Shown piece after piece: positions 24,210 through 34,910 of a stretch of 64,000 nt of DNA. The notes below the pieces were generated by a model. That model was not told the DNA's origin. It saw nothing but the letters and a program-made list of their open reading frames with translations, and ran no database searches. This DNA is from Azoarcus sp. (GTDB lineage Bacteria > Pseudomonadota > Gammaproteobacteria > Burkholderiales > Rhodocyclaceae), in contig JAIRMC010000015.1 of NCBI GenBank assembly GCA_031258965.1, positions 1 through 64,000 of the forward strand, given 5' to 3'. Every line of letters starts with the position of its first letter. Position 1 is the stretch's first letter. The position numbers and the translations under genes are program-made.

Positions 24210-26516
24210 ATGACAAAGAAAAGATCTGAAAGCCGAGCGCGCTACTTCATCAGAGAGCAAGCGGAGAAAAGAGGCTGGAATACATCACACCCCAGCAAAG
24301 GCGGTAACTGCCTTGAAGAACAAGAAATAGTTGATTTTTTTAGTGACATAGGGCTTGGGTTAGATAGGCCAGATTTTATATTCTCAATCGACGGCCTTCC
24401 TGTTCTCATTATCGAAGCCAAGAATCGTGTTGATAAGATAAAAGCAGCTATAAATGAAGCTGTTGAATATGCAGACAAAGTTAACAAAAACTCGAAATAT
24501 AAAATCAAGATCGCCATCGGCGCCGCAGGAGAAGAGAGTCAAGGTTTTGCTGTAGAAGTCAGATTTCTTAAGGGTAATTCATGGGTAGCACTTAAGTCAA
24601 AAGGCTGCGAGATAACAACAATCCCCTCCCAAAGAGAGCTTGAGTCCGCATTACAAGCGAATGATGCCACGACAGTAGTTGATGTTCCTAGTGTCGGCGA
24701 ATTCATTGATACTGCAATTGAGTTAAGTAAAATTCTCCGGCTGGCTAAGGTCGAAGCCCCGTTAAGGCCAAAAGTAATCGGAGCCTTAACGCTTGCAATG
24801 TATCAGGGGAATATCGATTTCCTAGAATATCGCGCATTAGAAAGCATCAACAGTTTGCTTAATCAAGCAATTGATGAAGCGGTTGACTTGGATGTGGGCA
24901 AAAAAGTCCGCCTATCGGAATCGTTAAGATTGCTTGGAGCGGATTACGATAGGCTTCGCCCCCATATCGCAAAGATTGTTCACTTGCTTCGTGGCCTCAA
25001 TATTCGCTCTGTTTTGCAAACAGACACTGACTTTCTCGGTTTGTTCTATGAGGCATTTCTACGATATGGTTATGATAACAATGCACTCGGTATTGTTTTC
25101 ACGCCAAGGCATATAACAAAATTCTGCGCTGAATTAATTGATGTAAAATCCACCGATAAAGTTGTGGATTTAGCATGTGGAACAGGTGGTTTCTTAGTCG
25201 CGGCATTCGACAGGATGATGTCTGGAGCGCACGCCCCCAAAGCAATACATAAAGTAAAGCGAGCATTGTTTGGCTTTGATACGAATCCAACAATTTGGGC
25301 GCTAGCTACTCTCAATATGTTTTTTAGAGGCGACGGGAAAAGCCATCTGGAGAACATGAGTTGTTTTGACAACGCAGCCCAAACCGCGGTCGCGGATTCA
25401 TGTACTAAGGCTTTTTTAAATCCGCCGTTTTCTCAAGCTGGTGAACCCGAAAGAGATTTTATTAATGCTTCCATGGAAGCCCTGGAGCCAGACGGTCTTT
25501 TGGCGGTTGTTGTCAAAGCGGGTATATTTGCCGATGATGATAATGCTGTTTGGAGGCGCGAATTCACAAGAAACCATACCGTTTTGGGCATGATTAGCCT
25601 CCCGGACGATCTTTTTTACCCAACAGCCGTACCGGCTTCTATTCTTGTTGCAAAAGCACATATCCCGCAAGATGCTAATAGTCGTGTGTTTATGGCTCGA
25701 ATTTGGAATGATGGATTCGAAAAACTAAAGGGGCGTCGCGTATCAATTGAAGGGAGCCAGCTTCGTGCAACAGCAAGTGCATTTTCATCATTCCTTCTGG
25801 GCGAACGACTCAATGGAGATAATTTTTCCGTAGTTTCTTCAAAATACATTCTTGATGGAAACGAGTGGAGTCCGCAACAATGGTTGCCTCAACCAATTCA
25901 GTCAGAGGACAAACTTAAGAAATTTGAAGACGACGTAAAACTGGCCATCTACAGGGCAATTTCAGCACTGCCTGAATTGGCGGATGTTGCTTTGCCGGAT
26001 TTTATGAGGGACTGGAATTTACTCCCTGATTTCAGTTTTAGCAAAACCGCTCCTGTTTCCTATTTTTTTGAGGTAGTCAATGGTCGATCAAGTGGAGAAA
26101 AAAACTATCCGGAAGGAGAGATTCCCTATATTTCCAGTGGCGACCAGACAAACAGCATAGTACGCTTAGTTGACAAGGATAATGAGGAGCTATTTGATTC
26201 TGGAGGGATAACAGTAACAGCTTTCGGGCAGGCTTATGTCCAACCATGGCCGTTTATGGCGCGTGGTAATGGCGGAAGCGCGGTGCGAATTCTTTTGCCA
26301 AAATTCAACATGACCTTCAATGAATTAGTTTGGTTTGCATCGCAAATAAACGCTCAGCGCTGGAGGATTTTCTATGCACGAATGTCAATTAAGTCCAGAC
26401 TTGAGCAACTTGAAATAACCAGTCCGCCGCGACGACTAAATGACAGGGGCGAATCAATTCATACAAGAGCAAAAAATTTCAAAAATAAATTACTGGAGTT
26501 AAGCTGTGCGGAATAA
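24210..26516 (+). CDS. Single-chain restriction-modification enzyme (type IIG-like)
   Basis: A 768-aa protein. The N-terminal nuclease-like domain (about 1-140) has a PD-ExK pattern, RPDFIFSIDGLPVLIIEAKN, as in HsdR N-terminal domains. A helical connector is followed by an N6-adenine methylase with FTPRHITKFC, SAM motif VVDLACGTGGFLVAAFDRMM (about 315-334) and catalytic NPPF (about 403). A target-recognition region ends the protein (EIPYISSGDQTNSIVRLVDK and the following segments to AKNFKNKLLEL). It would cut and methylate the same DNA site from one chain. Codon use and base composition are much more AT-rich than the neighbours, and it stands alone, pointing to horizontal acquisition. Confidence 0.85.
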   Translation: MTKKRSESRARYFIREQAEKRGWNTSHPSKGGNCLEEQEIVDFFSDIGLGLDRPDFIFSIDGLPVLIIEAKNRVDKIKAAINEAVEYADKVNKNSKYKIKIAIGAAGEESQGFAVEVRFLKGNSWVALKSKGCEITTIPSQRELESALQANDATTVVDVPSVGEFIDTAIELSKILRLAKVEAPLRPKVIGALTLAMYQGNIDFLEYRALESINSLLNQAIDEAVDLDVGKKVRLSESLRLLGADYDRLRPHIAKIVHLLRGLNIRSVLQTDTDFLGLFYEAFLRYGYDNNALGIVFTPRHITKFCAELIDVKSTDKVVDLACGTGGFLVAAFDRMMSGAHAPKAIHKVKRALFGFDTNPTIWALATLNMFFRGDGKSHLENMSCFDNAAQTAVADSCTKAFLNPPFSQAGEPERDFINASMEALEPDGLLAVVVKAGIFADDDNAVWRREFTRNHTVLGMISLPDDLFYPTAVPASILVAKAHIPQDANSRVFMARIWNDGFEKLKGRRVSIEGSQLRATASAFSSFLLGERLNGDNFSVVSSKYILDGNEWSPQQWLPQPIQSEDKLKKFEDDVKLAIYRAISALPELADVALPDFMRDWNLLPDFSFSKTAPVSYFFEVVNGRSSGEKNYPEGEIPYISSGDQTNSIVRLVDKDNEELFDSGGITVTAFGQAYVQPWPFMARGNGGSAVRILLPKFNMTFNELVWFASQINAQRWRIFYARMSIKSRLEQLEITSPPRRLNDRGESIHTRAKNFKNKLLELSCAE

Positions 26517-26819
26517 ATCTAATGTTTGGGTTAAAAATTCCATAAAAATTTTCGTCTTTTTGAAAAACGCCTTTTTGCCCTCGGATCGCTCAGACATTTC
26601 AACGGGCGGAGACATGGCGCGCCGCGCGCCGACATCCCGCAGGCGCATGGACGGACGGCCACAAGGGCCGCCCCCGCGCGGCATCCAGGATTTAACGCCG
26701 CATGGATTGCCGCGGGGGATGCAGGTTCGCAACGACGCCAAAACCGTCCTTTATCCACGCCGATCTTCGCCGCCTGTCGACTATCATCACGACGTTATTT
26801 GCCGCAAGGGCTGCCCGAC
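26517..26819. other. Intergenic region, AT-rich then GC-rich
   Basis: The first 70 bases downstream of the restriction-modification gene are AT-rich with runs of A and T (CTTTTTGAAAAACGCCTTTTT around 26550-26575), possibly part of a weak terminator. The remainder returns to GC-rich composition. Short frames on both strands are Arg/Pro/Gly-rich without recognisable content. It presumably holds the promoter of the moxR operon, but I cannot point to clear boxes. The composition change marks the right edge of the acquired gene. Confidence 0.45.
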
Positions 26820-27737
<918 letters not shown>

Positions 27738-27749
27738 CCCCGCACTAGG

Positions 27750-28742
27750 ATGTCCCCGGTCGCAGCCTTTGCCCGCCTGCGTTTTCCGTTCCGGCGATTC
27801 CGGCCGAAAGCGCCGGAAGCCGCGCCGCTCACGCTCTCGCAGCATCGCATCTATGTTGTGCCGACTTTTTCCGGACTGGCTCTTGCCGGTATGCTGGCCG
27901 TGATGCTGATCGCTTCGATCAATTATGGCCTGAGCCTGGGCTACGCGTTTTGTTTCCTGCTCGGCGGTATCGGCGTCGCCAGCGCCATCCACGCTTTTCG
28001 CAATCTGCTGCGCTTGTCCATCCGCCCTGGCCGGGTAGAGGACGCTTTTTGCGGCGGCAGCGCGGTTTTCCATTTGCTGATCGACAATCCGGACGCCCAT
28101 CGCCGCCCTGCCCTGCGCCTGCTCGGCGGCAAGACGCCGGAACTGCGCGGCGAAACCCGGTTCGAACTGCCCCCCATGGCCTGCGGCGACATCGCCCTTG
28201 CCTTGCCGGCGCGCCAACGCGGCAGGATGCCTGCCGGGCGGACGATTATCGAGACGCGCTGGCCACTCGGCCTCGTCCGCGCCTGTAGCGTTTTTACGCC
28301 CGCCATGGAGGCGCTGGTTTTCCCCGCGCCGGAACTCGCCCCGCCTCCACCGCCGCCCGGATCGGGCGGCGTTTCCGCGAACCGGGGCGCGGCCCGCATC
28401 GGCAATGAGGATTTCGCCGGTCTGCGTGCTTATCAGGAGACGGATTCGCCGCAGCATCTGGCCTGGAAGGTTTTCGCCCGCAGCGGCGCGATGATGACGA
28501 AGCAGTTTTCGGATATTGGCGATACGGATTTGTTTTTCGACTGGCGCGCGCTGCCCGCCGCGCTCTCCGAGGAGAGCCGCCTGTCGCGGCTCACGGCCTG
28601 GCTGCTGCGCGCGGAGCAGTCCGGACAGCGTTATGCCTTACGCTTGCCGGGGCGTGATTTTTCCATTGACCGGGGCGAGACTCATTTGTACCACTGCCTT
28701 GCGGCGCTTGCCCTGTATGGGGATGAGGCGGAGGAAGCTTAA
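27750..28742 (+). CDS. DUF58 membrane protein
   Basis: A 330-aa protein. Two close transmembrane helices lie at about 38-80 (FSGLALAGMLAVMLIASINY and LSLGYAFCFLLGGIGVASAI). A beta-rich region follows, then the DUF58 signature EDFAGLRAYQETDSPQHLAW with the KVFARSGAMMTKQFSD continuation. DUF58 proteins occur with MoxR ATPases and transglutaminase-like membrane proteins; several have a von Willebrand A-like fold. It lies 12 bases after moxR and 3 bases before the transglutaminase gene, so this is one operon. A Pro-rich linker precedes the signature. Confidence 0.9.
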   Translation: MSPVAAFARLRFPFRRFRPKAPEAAPLTLSQHRIYVVPTFSGLALAGMLAVMLIASINYGLSLGYAFCFLLGGIGVASAIHAFRNLLRLSIRPGRVEDAFCGGSAVFHLLIDNPDAHRRPALRLLGGKTPELRGETRFELPPMACGDIALALPARQRGRMPAGRTIIETRWPLGLVRACSVFTPAMEALVFPAPELAPPPPPPGSGGVSANRGAARIGNEDFAGLRAYQETDSPQHLAWKVFARSGAMMTKQFSDIGDTDLFFDWRALPAALSEESRLSRLTAWLLRAEQSGQRYALRLPGRDFSIDRGETHLYHCLAALALYGDEAEEA

Positions 28743-28745
28743 GCA

Positions 28746-30755
28746 ATGGATGCGCGGTATTCTCTTCCCGCGCTTTCTCCCGGACGCGCTTCGCCCGATG
28801 AGGCCGGTTTGCGACGCGACCAGGGCTTTTGGTTGCTGGCGGCGGCGGTAGCGACCATCGCGCCCCATTGGGTGAATATGCCTGCCTGGGTGGGGGCGGT
28901 GTGCGCGATTCTGTTCGTCTGGCATCTCCGGCGGCTGCGGCGCGGGGCCGCCGCCCCCCCGCGCTGGTTGTTACTGCCATTCACCCTCGCCGCCGCCATT
29001 GGGGTGCGTTTGTCCTTCGGTTATTTTCTGGGCAAGGCGCCGGGGCTGGCCTTCCTCGCCGTGCTCCTGAGCCTGAAATTGCTGGAAACCCGCAATGTGC
29101 GCGATGCCCGCGTCGCCATGTTGATGTGTTTTTTCCTCCAGTTCGGCCTGTTTTTCAACAATCAGTCGGCGTTGTCCGCCGCCCTCGCGCTGTTCGCCGC
29201 CCTGATGACGCTCGGCAGTCTGGTCGCGCTGGCCGATCCGGCCTGTGCCACGCGGGAACGGCTGAAAATGAGCGCCATCCTGGCCGCGCAGGGGCTGCCG
29301 TTCATGGTGGCGCTTTTCATCCTCTTTCCCCGCGCCGCCGCGCCGATGTGGGGCTTTCCGGACAGCGCCGCCATTAGCGGGCTTTCCGATTCAATGTCGC
29401 CGGGGACGGTCAGCGAGCTGATTCTGTCGGATGCGCTCGCGTTCACGGCGGAATTCGACGGCCCGCCCCCGCCGCCGTCCGAGCGCTACTGGCGTGGCCC
29501 GGTGCTGGGCAAGTTCGATGGTCGAACCTGGCGCATGGTGTATGGTTTTTTGCTGGATCGTCCGCGTTATATGCCCATGGGTCGCCGTTATGATTACCGG
29601 ATCATGCTCGAACCCCACAATCAGCACTGGCTGCCGGTGCTCGACTACCCGGCGGGGCCGGTGCGGGGGATAAGTTTCACGCTCGATTTCCAGGCCATGA
29701 GCCATTTTCCTATCAGCAATCGCATGCAGTTCGCTTTCAGCGCCTTTCCCGGCACGGTGGCGGGCGGCGGCGAGGGGACGCAGAGACTCGACGTGTTTCG
29801 CCAATTGCCCGCGCATGGCAACCCCCGAACGCGCAAACTGGCTACCGCGCTGAAGGCGGAGATGCCCGAACAGACGGTGGAACGCATCCTCGCCTGGCTC
29901 GCCCAGGGGCAATTCACTTACACGCTGCAACCGCCGCTGCTGGACGAGGACAGTACCGACCGGTTCCTGCTCGATACCCGCATGGGTTTTTGCGAGCATT
30001 TCGCCGGTGCTTTTGTGTTTCTGGCGCGCGCGGCGGATGTGCCCGCGCGCGTCGTCACCGGCTATCAGGGCGGGCGCATCAACCCGGTCAACGGGACGAT
30101 GACCGTGCGCCAGTCGGACGCCCATGCCTGGGCCGAAGTCTGGCTCGCCGGGCATGGCTGGGTACGGGTCGATCCGACCGCGCTCATCGTGCCGCAGCGC
30201 ATCGAAAGGGGGCTGGAGGCTTCCTTGCCCGAGGGTGAGAGGCTCCCGCTCCTGTTGCAACCGCGATACTTGTGGCTGCGCCAGTTGCGCGACCGCTGGG
30301 AGGCTCTCGCTACGGGATGGCATCGGGGGGTGCTCGCCTACGATAACCAGCGGCAGCGCGATTTGCTGGAGGTCATGTTCGGTCTCGATGCCTCGCTTCC
30401 GGCCGTGCTCGGGACGAGCGCCATCGCCATCGCCCTGCTGATGGCCGTGTTCTACTATTGGGCGCAGCGCCGCCATGGCTCGCGCGATCCGCTCGACCGC
30501 GCCTGGGCGCGTTTCTCGGCGAAACTCGCCCGCTACGGCCTTGCGCGCGCGCCCTCGGAGGGACCGCTGGATTACGCCCAACGGCTCGCCGCCGCCCGCC
30601 CCGCCAGCGCCGCGATGTTGACGGCGATCTGTACCCGCTATGCCCGTTTGCGTTATCGTCCGTCTCCTTCAGATGAAGAACACAAGGAAATATGCGCGCT
30701 GATACACTCTATCAACCGCCTCGATCTCAAAAAGGAAACCCCGGCTTCGCCATGA
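28746..30755 (+). CDS. TgpA-type transglutaminase-like membrane protein
   Basis: A 669-aa protein with several N-terminal membrane helices (about 30-210) carrying the DUF3488 domain. The periplasmic transglutaminase-like domain has the Cys of MGFCEHFAGAFVFLARAADV, GYQGGRINPVNGTMTVRQSD AHAW with the catalytic His, and Asp in GWVRVDPTALIVP. A further transmembrane helix near 550 (AVLGTSAIAIALLMAVFYYW) and a C-terminal DUF4129-like region complete it. The Pseudomonas homologue TgpA is essential and has transglutaminase activity. It ends overlapping the mltB start (ATGA). Confidence 0.93.
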   Translation: MDARYSLPALSPGRASPDEAGLRRDQGFWLLAAAVATIAPHWVNMPAWVGAVCAILFVWHLRRLRRGAAAPPRWLLLPFTLAAAIGVRLSFGYFLGKAPGLAFLAVLLSLKLLETRNVRDARVAMLMCFFLQFGLFFNNQSALSAALALFAALMTLGSLVALADPACATRERLKMSAILAAQGLPFMVALFILFPRAAAPMWGFPDSAAISGLSDSMSPGTVSELILSDALAFTAEFDGPPPPPSERYWRGPVLGKFDGRTWRMVYGFLLDRPRYMPMGRRYDYRIMLEPHNQHWLPVLDYPAGPVRGISFTLDFQAMSHFPISNRMQFAFSAFPGTVAGGGEGTQRLDVFRQLPAHGNPRTRKLATALKAEMPEQTVERILAWLAQGQFTYTLQPPLLDEDSTDRFLLDTRMGFCEHFAGAFVFLARAADVPARVVTGYQGGRINPVNGTMTVRQSDAHAWAEVWLAGHGWVRVDPTALIVPQRIERGLEASLPEGERLPLLLQPRYLWLRQLRDRWEALATGWHRGVLAYDNQRQRDLLEVMFGLDASLPAVLGTSAIAIALLMAVFYYWAQRRHGSRDPLDRAWARFSAKLARYGLARAPSEGPLDYAQRLAAARPASAAMLTAICTRYARLRYRPSPSDEEHKEICALIHSINRLDLKKETPASP

Positions 30756-31882
30756 AAATCCAGACTCGTTATCTTCTCCCGCGCCTGCTTGCCGTTTTTC
30801 TGCCGCTCATCCCGTGGACACCCGCATACGCCGACTATGCGGCGCGCGCGGATGTATCGGCCTTTGTCGAAGAAATCGCTGTACGCAACCAACTCGACGC
30901 GGCGCCGATCCATGCCGCGCTTTCCCGCGCCAGCCACAATCCGCGTGTGATCGAACTCATCAAGCCGCCCGCGACGCGCGGCGCGCGCTCATGGCGTCGT
31001 TATCGCTCCCGCTTCATCGACCGTATCCATCTGGACGCCGGGTTGCAGGCCTGGACGCAATACGCGGCAAACCTGCGCCGGGCCGAAAAGGAATACGGCG
31101 TGCCGCCGGAAATCATCCTCGCCATTCTCGGGGTCGAAACCATCTACGGGCGCAATACCGGCAATTTCGAGACGCTGTCCGCGCTTGCCACGCTGGCTTT
31201 CGATTATCCGCCACGGGCCGAATTGTTCCGTGGCGAACTGGAGGCGCTTTTCCTGCTTGCGCGCGAGCAGGAACGCGATCCGGCCAGCTACAGCGGCTCT
31301 TACGCCGGCGCGCTCGGCTGGCCGCAATTCCTGCCCAGCAGCGTCCGCCGCTATGCGGTGGATTTCGACGGCGATGGCCGCGTGGATTTCAATGCCGACG
31401 GAAACGACGCTATCGGCAGTATCGCCAACTATCTGCGCGAACATGGCTGGGTGGCGGGCGCGCCCGTCGCGGTGAAGGCGCAGGTCGCGCCCCATGCCGA
31501 TCCGGCCCCCTTCATCGAAGCGGGCGTGGAACCAAGCTTGACTCCGGCGCGGCTCGCCGAAGCCGGTATCCACCCTCTCGGCGACAATCCCCACGCTGGC
31601 AACGCGACGCTGATCGACCTTGAAACGCCGGGAGAGGACGTCGAATACTGGCTTGGCTACCGCAATTTCTACGTCATCACGCGCTATAACCGGAGCAATT
31701 TCTACGCGATGGCGGTTTTCCAGCTCGCAAACGCCTTGCGGGACAGCCGCAGCGGCGGATTCGTGCCGGAGTCGCGCGCGGCACCGAAAAAAGCGGCGAA
31801 ACCCGCATCACGCGCGAAAGCACGGGTGAAGGCGAAGGCGAAAGTGCGCAAACCAGCCCAACGCCGCAAAACCCGCCGCTGA
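30752..31882 (+). CDS. mltB: Membrane-bound lytic murein transglycosylase B
   Basis: A 376-aa protein with an N-terminal signal peptide (MKIQTRYLLPRLLAVFLPLI, cleavage after TPAYA) and no lipobox Cys, so it is a soluble periplasmic MltB-like enzyme. The catalytic core has AILGVETIYGRNTGNFETLS with the catalytic Glu, SYAGALGWPQFLPSSVRRYA and VDFDGDGRVDFNADGNDAIG, which resembles the EF-hand-like Ca site. It cleaves the MurNAc-GlcNAc bond to form 1,6-anhydro ends. The C-terminal 35 residues are a Lys/Ala/Arg-rich tail not typical of the family. It overlaps the tgpA stop. Confidence 0.93.
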   Translation: MKIQTRYLLPRLLAVFLPLIPWTPAYADYAARADVSAFVEEIAVRNQLDAAPIHAALSRASHNPRVIELIKPPATRGARSWRRYRSRFIDRIHLDAGLQAWTQYAANLRRAEKEYGVPPEIILAILGVETIYGRNTGNFETLSALATLAFDYPPRAELFRGELEALFLLAREQERDPASYSGSYAGALGWPQFLPSSVRRYAVDFDGDGRVDFNADGNDAIGSIANYLREHGWVAGAPVAVKAQVAPHADPAPFIEAGVEPSLTPARLAEAGIHPLGDNPHAGNATLIDLETPGEDVEYWLGYRNFYVITRYNRSNFYAMAVFQLANALRDSRSGGFVPESRAAPKKAAKPASRAKARVKAKAKVRKPAQRRKTRR

Positions 31883-31904
31883 ATTTATTTCCCGGACGAA
31901 AAAC

Positions 31905-31928
31905 CGCCCGCTCCCCCCGGAACGGGCG
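31905..31928. terminator. Weak hairpin between convergent operons
   Basis: CGCCCG (31905-31910) and CGGGCG (31923-31928) pair around a 12-base loop shortly after mltB, in the gap between mltB and the convergent tolC. There is no strong T-run on either side, so it is at best a weak bidirectional terminator. Confidence 0.3.
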
Positions 31929-32059
31929 TTACAGTATTTGCCCAGCGCGCAATCCTACCCCCCCTTCTCAACGGCATCGTCAAACCAGGAGGAAAGCATT
32001 TTGCAGCGGGTGTCCGTGTCGGCGGTTTCATGACAACAGGCAGGCTACGGCGCGGCAAT

Positions 32060-33406
32060 CTACGGCGCTCTTGCCGTCAGCCAGCCATTGATGCGCCCGA
32101 TCTCTTCTTCGCCCAAACGGCCCACCAGTGCCAGGAGCTTCAGGTGCGACAGCACGTAGCGGTAGCGCCCGCGATCAAGGTCGCGCCGGGCCGTGGCGAG
32201 GTTCTGTTCGGCGGTCAGGATGTCCAGCGTGGTGCGGGCGCCAGCCCGGAATCCCTTTCGCGTCGACAAAAGCGCCTGCTCGGCGGACTGCACCGCCCGC
32301 TCATAAGCCGCAACCCAGTGCACGCCCTGGGCTACGCCGTCGAACTCTTTCCTGACTTCCAGGCCGACTTCACGGCGCGCCACTTCAAGCTGCTGGCGCG
32401 CCTTGTCCAGTTCGGCCTTGGCCTGGCGAACCGTGGACGCGGTCTCGCCGCCAGCGAAGATCGGCACGTCGAACTCCAGCCCAATCATGTTGCCGTCGTT
32501 TTTCGTGTCGATGTTACTGATGCTGTCGCTCTTGTTCTTGAAACGCCGCGCCAGCAGGTCGACGGTAGGCAGGTGGCCGGAAAGCGCCTTGTTGATCTGT
32601 TTGTCAGCCGCTTCGACAGCGGCGCGCAATGATGCCAGCCGGGGATTGATCTCCTCGGCCTGCTGTATCCAGTCTTCGGGCCGGTTCGGATCAGGCGCGA
32701 CGAGCTGGATGCGCTCGGGATCGAGTCGCGCCAGGGATGTGATTGGCCGGTCGATGATGGACTTCAGCGTATCCTCGGCGTACTTGAGCTGATATTGCAG
32801 GTCGAGGGTCTGGGCGGCGGCCAGATCGAGCTGCGAGCGCGCTTCGTCGATGTCGGTGCGCGTCCCCGCGCCGGACTGGAAGGCTTTTTGGGCGTAATCC
32901 AGTTGCGTCAAGTAGGCGTCCCGCTGTTCTTTGGTGACATTCAATTCCGCCTCGGCGAGCAACACGTCAAAATACGCGGTGCCGATTCGCGTTCCAATAT
33001 CTTGCTCTGCCCATTGCAGGGTGGCCTCGGCGCCTGCCACTTGCGCCTGCGCCTGCCGGTAGGCGGCATAGGCGGCGGGCCGGAACAAAGGCTGGCGCAC
33101 ACCCAGGGAGAGACTGTTGCTGCGGTAGTCGTTATCCTTTTCAGGTAGCGCATTGTTGCTGTATTTCGTCTCGACCGAATTCCGGGCGGACGAGCCGCTA
33201 AACGACAGGTTGGGCAATAAACGCGCCAACGCCTGCGGCGCAAGTTCGCGCCGGGCCTGGGCATCAGCCTGTGCGGCGAGGTAGTTGGCATCGGCCCGCA
33301 CCGCCTCGCGGTATAGGCTCAGCAGGTCGTCCGCCCGCGCCGACGGAGAAACCGGCATCACGCCGCCCACGACCAAAACAGCCATCAAGGAGATATGTAG
33401 CTTCAT
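32060..33406 (-). CDS. TolC-family outer-membrane channel of type I secretion
   Basis: A 448-aa TolC family protein. The signal peptide MKLHISLMAVLVVGGVMPVS ends near SARA-DD. Two repeated outer-membrane efflux domains follow, with long helices and the typical YFDVLLAEAELNVTKEQRDA, YAQKAFQSGAGTRTDIDEAR and GFRAGARTTLDILTAEQNLA repeats. It forms the trimeric exit duct for the secretion system encoded immediately upstream on the same strand. It starts 14 bases after the adaptor gene stops, which argues for a dedicated TolC rather than a shared housekeeping one. Confidence 0.92.
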   Translation of the reverse strand: MKLHISLMAVLVVGGVMPVSPSARADDLLSLYREAVRADANYLAAQADAQARRELAPQALARLLPNLSFSGSSARNSVETKYSNNALPEKDNDYRSNSLSLGVRQPLFRPAAYAAYRQAQAQVAGAEATLQWAEQDIGTRIGTAYFDVLLAEAELNVTKEQRDAYLTQLDYAQKAFQSGAGTRTDIDEARSQLDLAAAQTLDLQYQLKYAEDTLKSIIDRPITSLARLDPERIQLVAPDPNRPEDWIQQAEEINPRLASLRAAVEAADKQINKALSGHLPTVDLLARRFKNKSDSISNIDTKNDGNMIGLEFDVPIFAGGETASTVRQAKAELDKARQQLEVARREVGLEVRKEFDGVAQGVHWVAAYERAVQSAEQALLSTRKGFRAGARTTLDILTAEQNLATARRDLDRGRYRYVLSHLKLLALVGRLGEEEIGRINGWLTARAP

Positions 33407-33419
33407 CGAAGTTCCTCGT

Positions 33420-34880
33420 TTATTCCTCTTTCATGGAAACGGCAATCCGTTTCAACAGGGGGTGCAACAGATAGGTGAGTAGGGATCGCTCCCCGGTGAT
33501 GATGATGACTTCCACCGGCATGCCCGCGTGCAGGCGGCGTTCGCCGAGGCTTTTCATGCCCTCCTCCGTTACCGATACGCGCGCCAGGTAATAGCTGATA
33601 CCGGCCTGCTCGTTGTAGATCAGGTCGTTCGAGATCGACGCCACCTTGCCCCGTACTACCAGCGCCGGGCTGTGGGCGAAGGCGGAAAAGCGCACGTCGG
33701 CGTCGAACCCGGGCCGCACGCGGTCGATGAGATGGGGCGGCACCTGGGTTTCCAGCAGCAAGGGTTCGTCTCCGGGCACGATGTCCATGACCTTTTCGCC
33801 CGGCGCGATGACCCCGCCGACGGTCTGCGCCGTCAAACCCACTACCTGACCGGCAACCGGGGCGCGGATGACCGTGCGTTCGAGATCGTTCCGGAGCGCC
33901 ACGAAACGCTCGCCTTCCCCCTCGACCTGGCTGCGCACGTCGGCCAGTTCGGTATCGACTTCTTTCCTGTACTCCTGCTGACGGTGCGCGATGCGCAGCT
34001 TCGTTTCGGCAAGGGAGCTGCGCGAGCGGTCGATGTTGCCCTGCAAATCGGCGATCGCGCCCAGCGTCTCGGCGCTCGTGCGCTGCAAGGCCAACAGATT
34101 GTTTTTCGGCGCGTAACCATCGTCGACCAATCCCTGTAATCCGCGCATTTCCTCCTCGATCAGCTTCAGTTGCGCATGGCGCGCTTCCAGCAAACCCTGA
34201 TACCCCGCGATGGACGCTTCAAGCCCGGCGACAGACTCTTCCATCGCCTGGATTTCGGCCTGCAACGACATACGCCGCGACTGAAGCAGTCCTTCCTGGT
34301 TGGCGATCATGGCGACCACCAGCGGCTCGCCCTTTACCCGCAGCAAGTCCGGATGAAAATCAATCTTGTCGCGCCCTTCCTGTTCCGCTACCAATCGAGC
34401 CTCCGTCGCCCGTAAAGTGTAATAGCGTAAACGTGTACTTTCAAAATTTGCCTGCGCCGTGGCCGGGTCAATTTCCAACACTGGCGCGCCCGCCTCCACG
34501 AACTGCCCTTCCCTCACGTACACAGCCTTGACAATACCGCCTGAAAGGTGCTGTACCGCCTTGCGTTTGGTGTCGATCGCCACCACGCCGGATGTGGGCA
34601 CGCCCTCATCCAGCGGGGCCAGCGCCGCCCACAGCAAAAAACCGCCGAAGCCGACCGCCAGTACCCAAAAGCCGATGCGGGCCGGAGAACGGGTGTCGAC
34701 CGGCAAGTCTTGGTATGCCCCCTCATCGGGGTCGCCCGCTTCATGCACGATTGGCGGGGGAGCGAGAAACTTGACCAGGGCGTTCCTGGGTTTTTCCGCC
34801 ATGGCCGGGGCCGACCCGTATTTTTTGGTCAGGGCGCTCTTGTGTTTTACGGGGGAAATCGCGGTTGGAGACGGACTCAC
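33420..34880 (-). CDS. HlyD-family membrane fusion protein (PrtE-like)
   Basis: A 486-aa adaptor. A long cytoplasmic N-terminal region is followed by one transmembrane helix at about 69-87 (IGFWVLAVGFGGFLLWAAL), then the lipoyl-like half GGIVKAVYVREGQFVEAGAP. A long coiled coil spans roughly 135-310 and the second half ends APVAGQVVGLTAQTVGGVIA with a closing beta-barrel. Such adaptors bridge the inner-membrane ABC transporter to TolC. It lies between the ABC genes and tolC in a four-gene operon. The N-terminal extension (about 65 residues) is longer than in HlyD proper. Confidence 0.92.
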   Translation of the reverse strand: MSPSPTAISPVKHKSALTKKYGSAPAMAEKPRNALVKFLAPPPIVHEAGDPDEGAYQDLPVDTRSPARIGFWVLAVGFGGFLLWAALAPLDEGVPTSGVVAIDTKRKAVQHLSGGIVKAVYVREGQFVEAGAPVLEIDPATAQANFESTRLRYYTLRATEARLVAEQEGRDKIDFHPDLLRVKGEPLVVAMIANQEGLLQSRRMSLQAEIQAMEESVAGLEASIAGYQGLLEARHAQLKLIEEEMRGLQGLVDDGYAPKNNLLALQRTSAETLGAIADLQGNIDRSRSSLAETKLRIAHRQQEYRKEVDTELADVRSQVEGEGERFVALRNDLERTVIRAPVAGQVVGLTAQTVGGVIAPGEKVMDIVPGDEPLLLETQVPPHLIDRVRPGFDADVRFSAFAHSPALVVRGKVASISNDLIYNEQAGISYYLARVSVTEEGMKSLGERRLHAGMPVEVIIITGERSLLTYLLHPLLKRIAVSMKEE

Positions 34881-34910
34881 GTCGGGTTCCTTATGGTTTA
34901 TTTATCGTCG

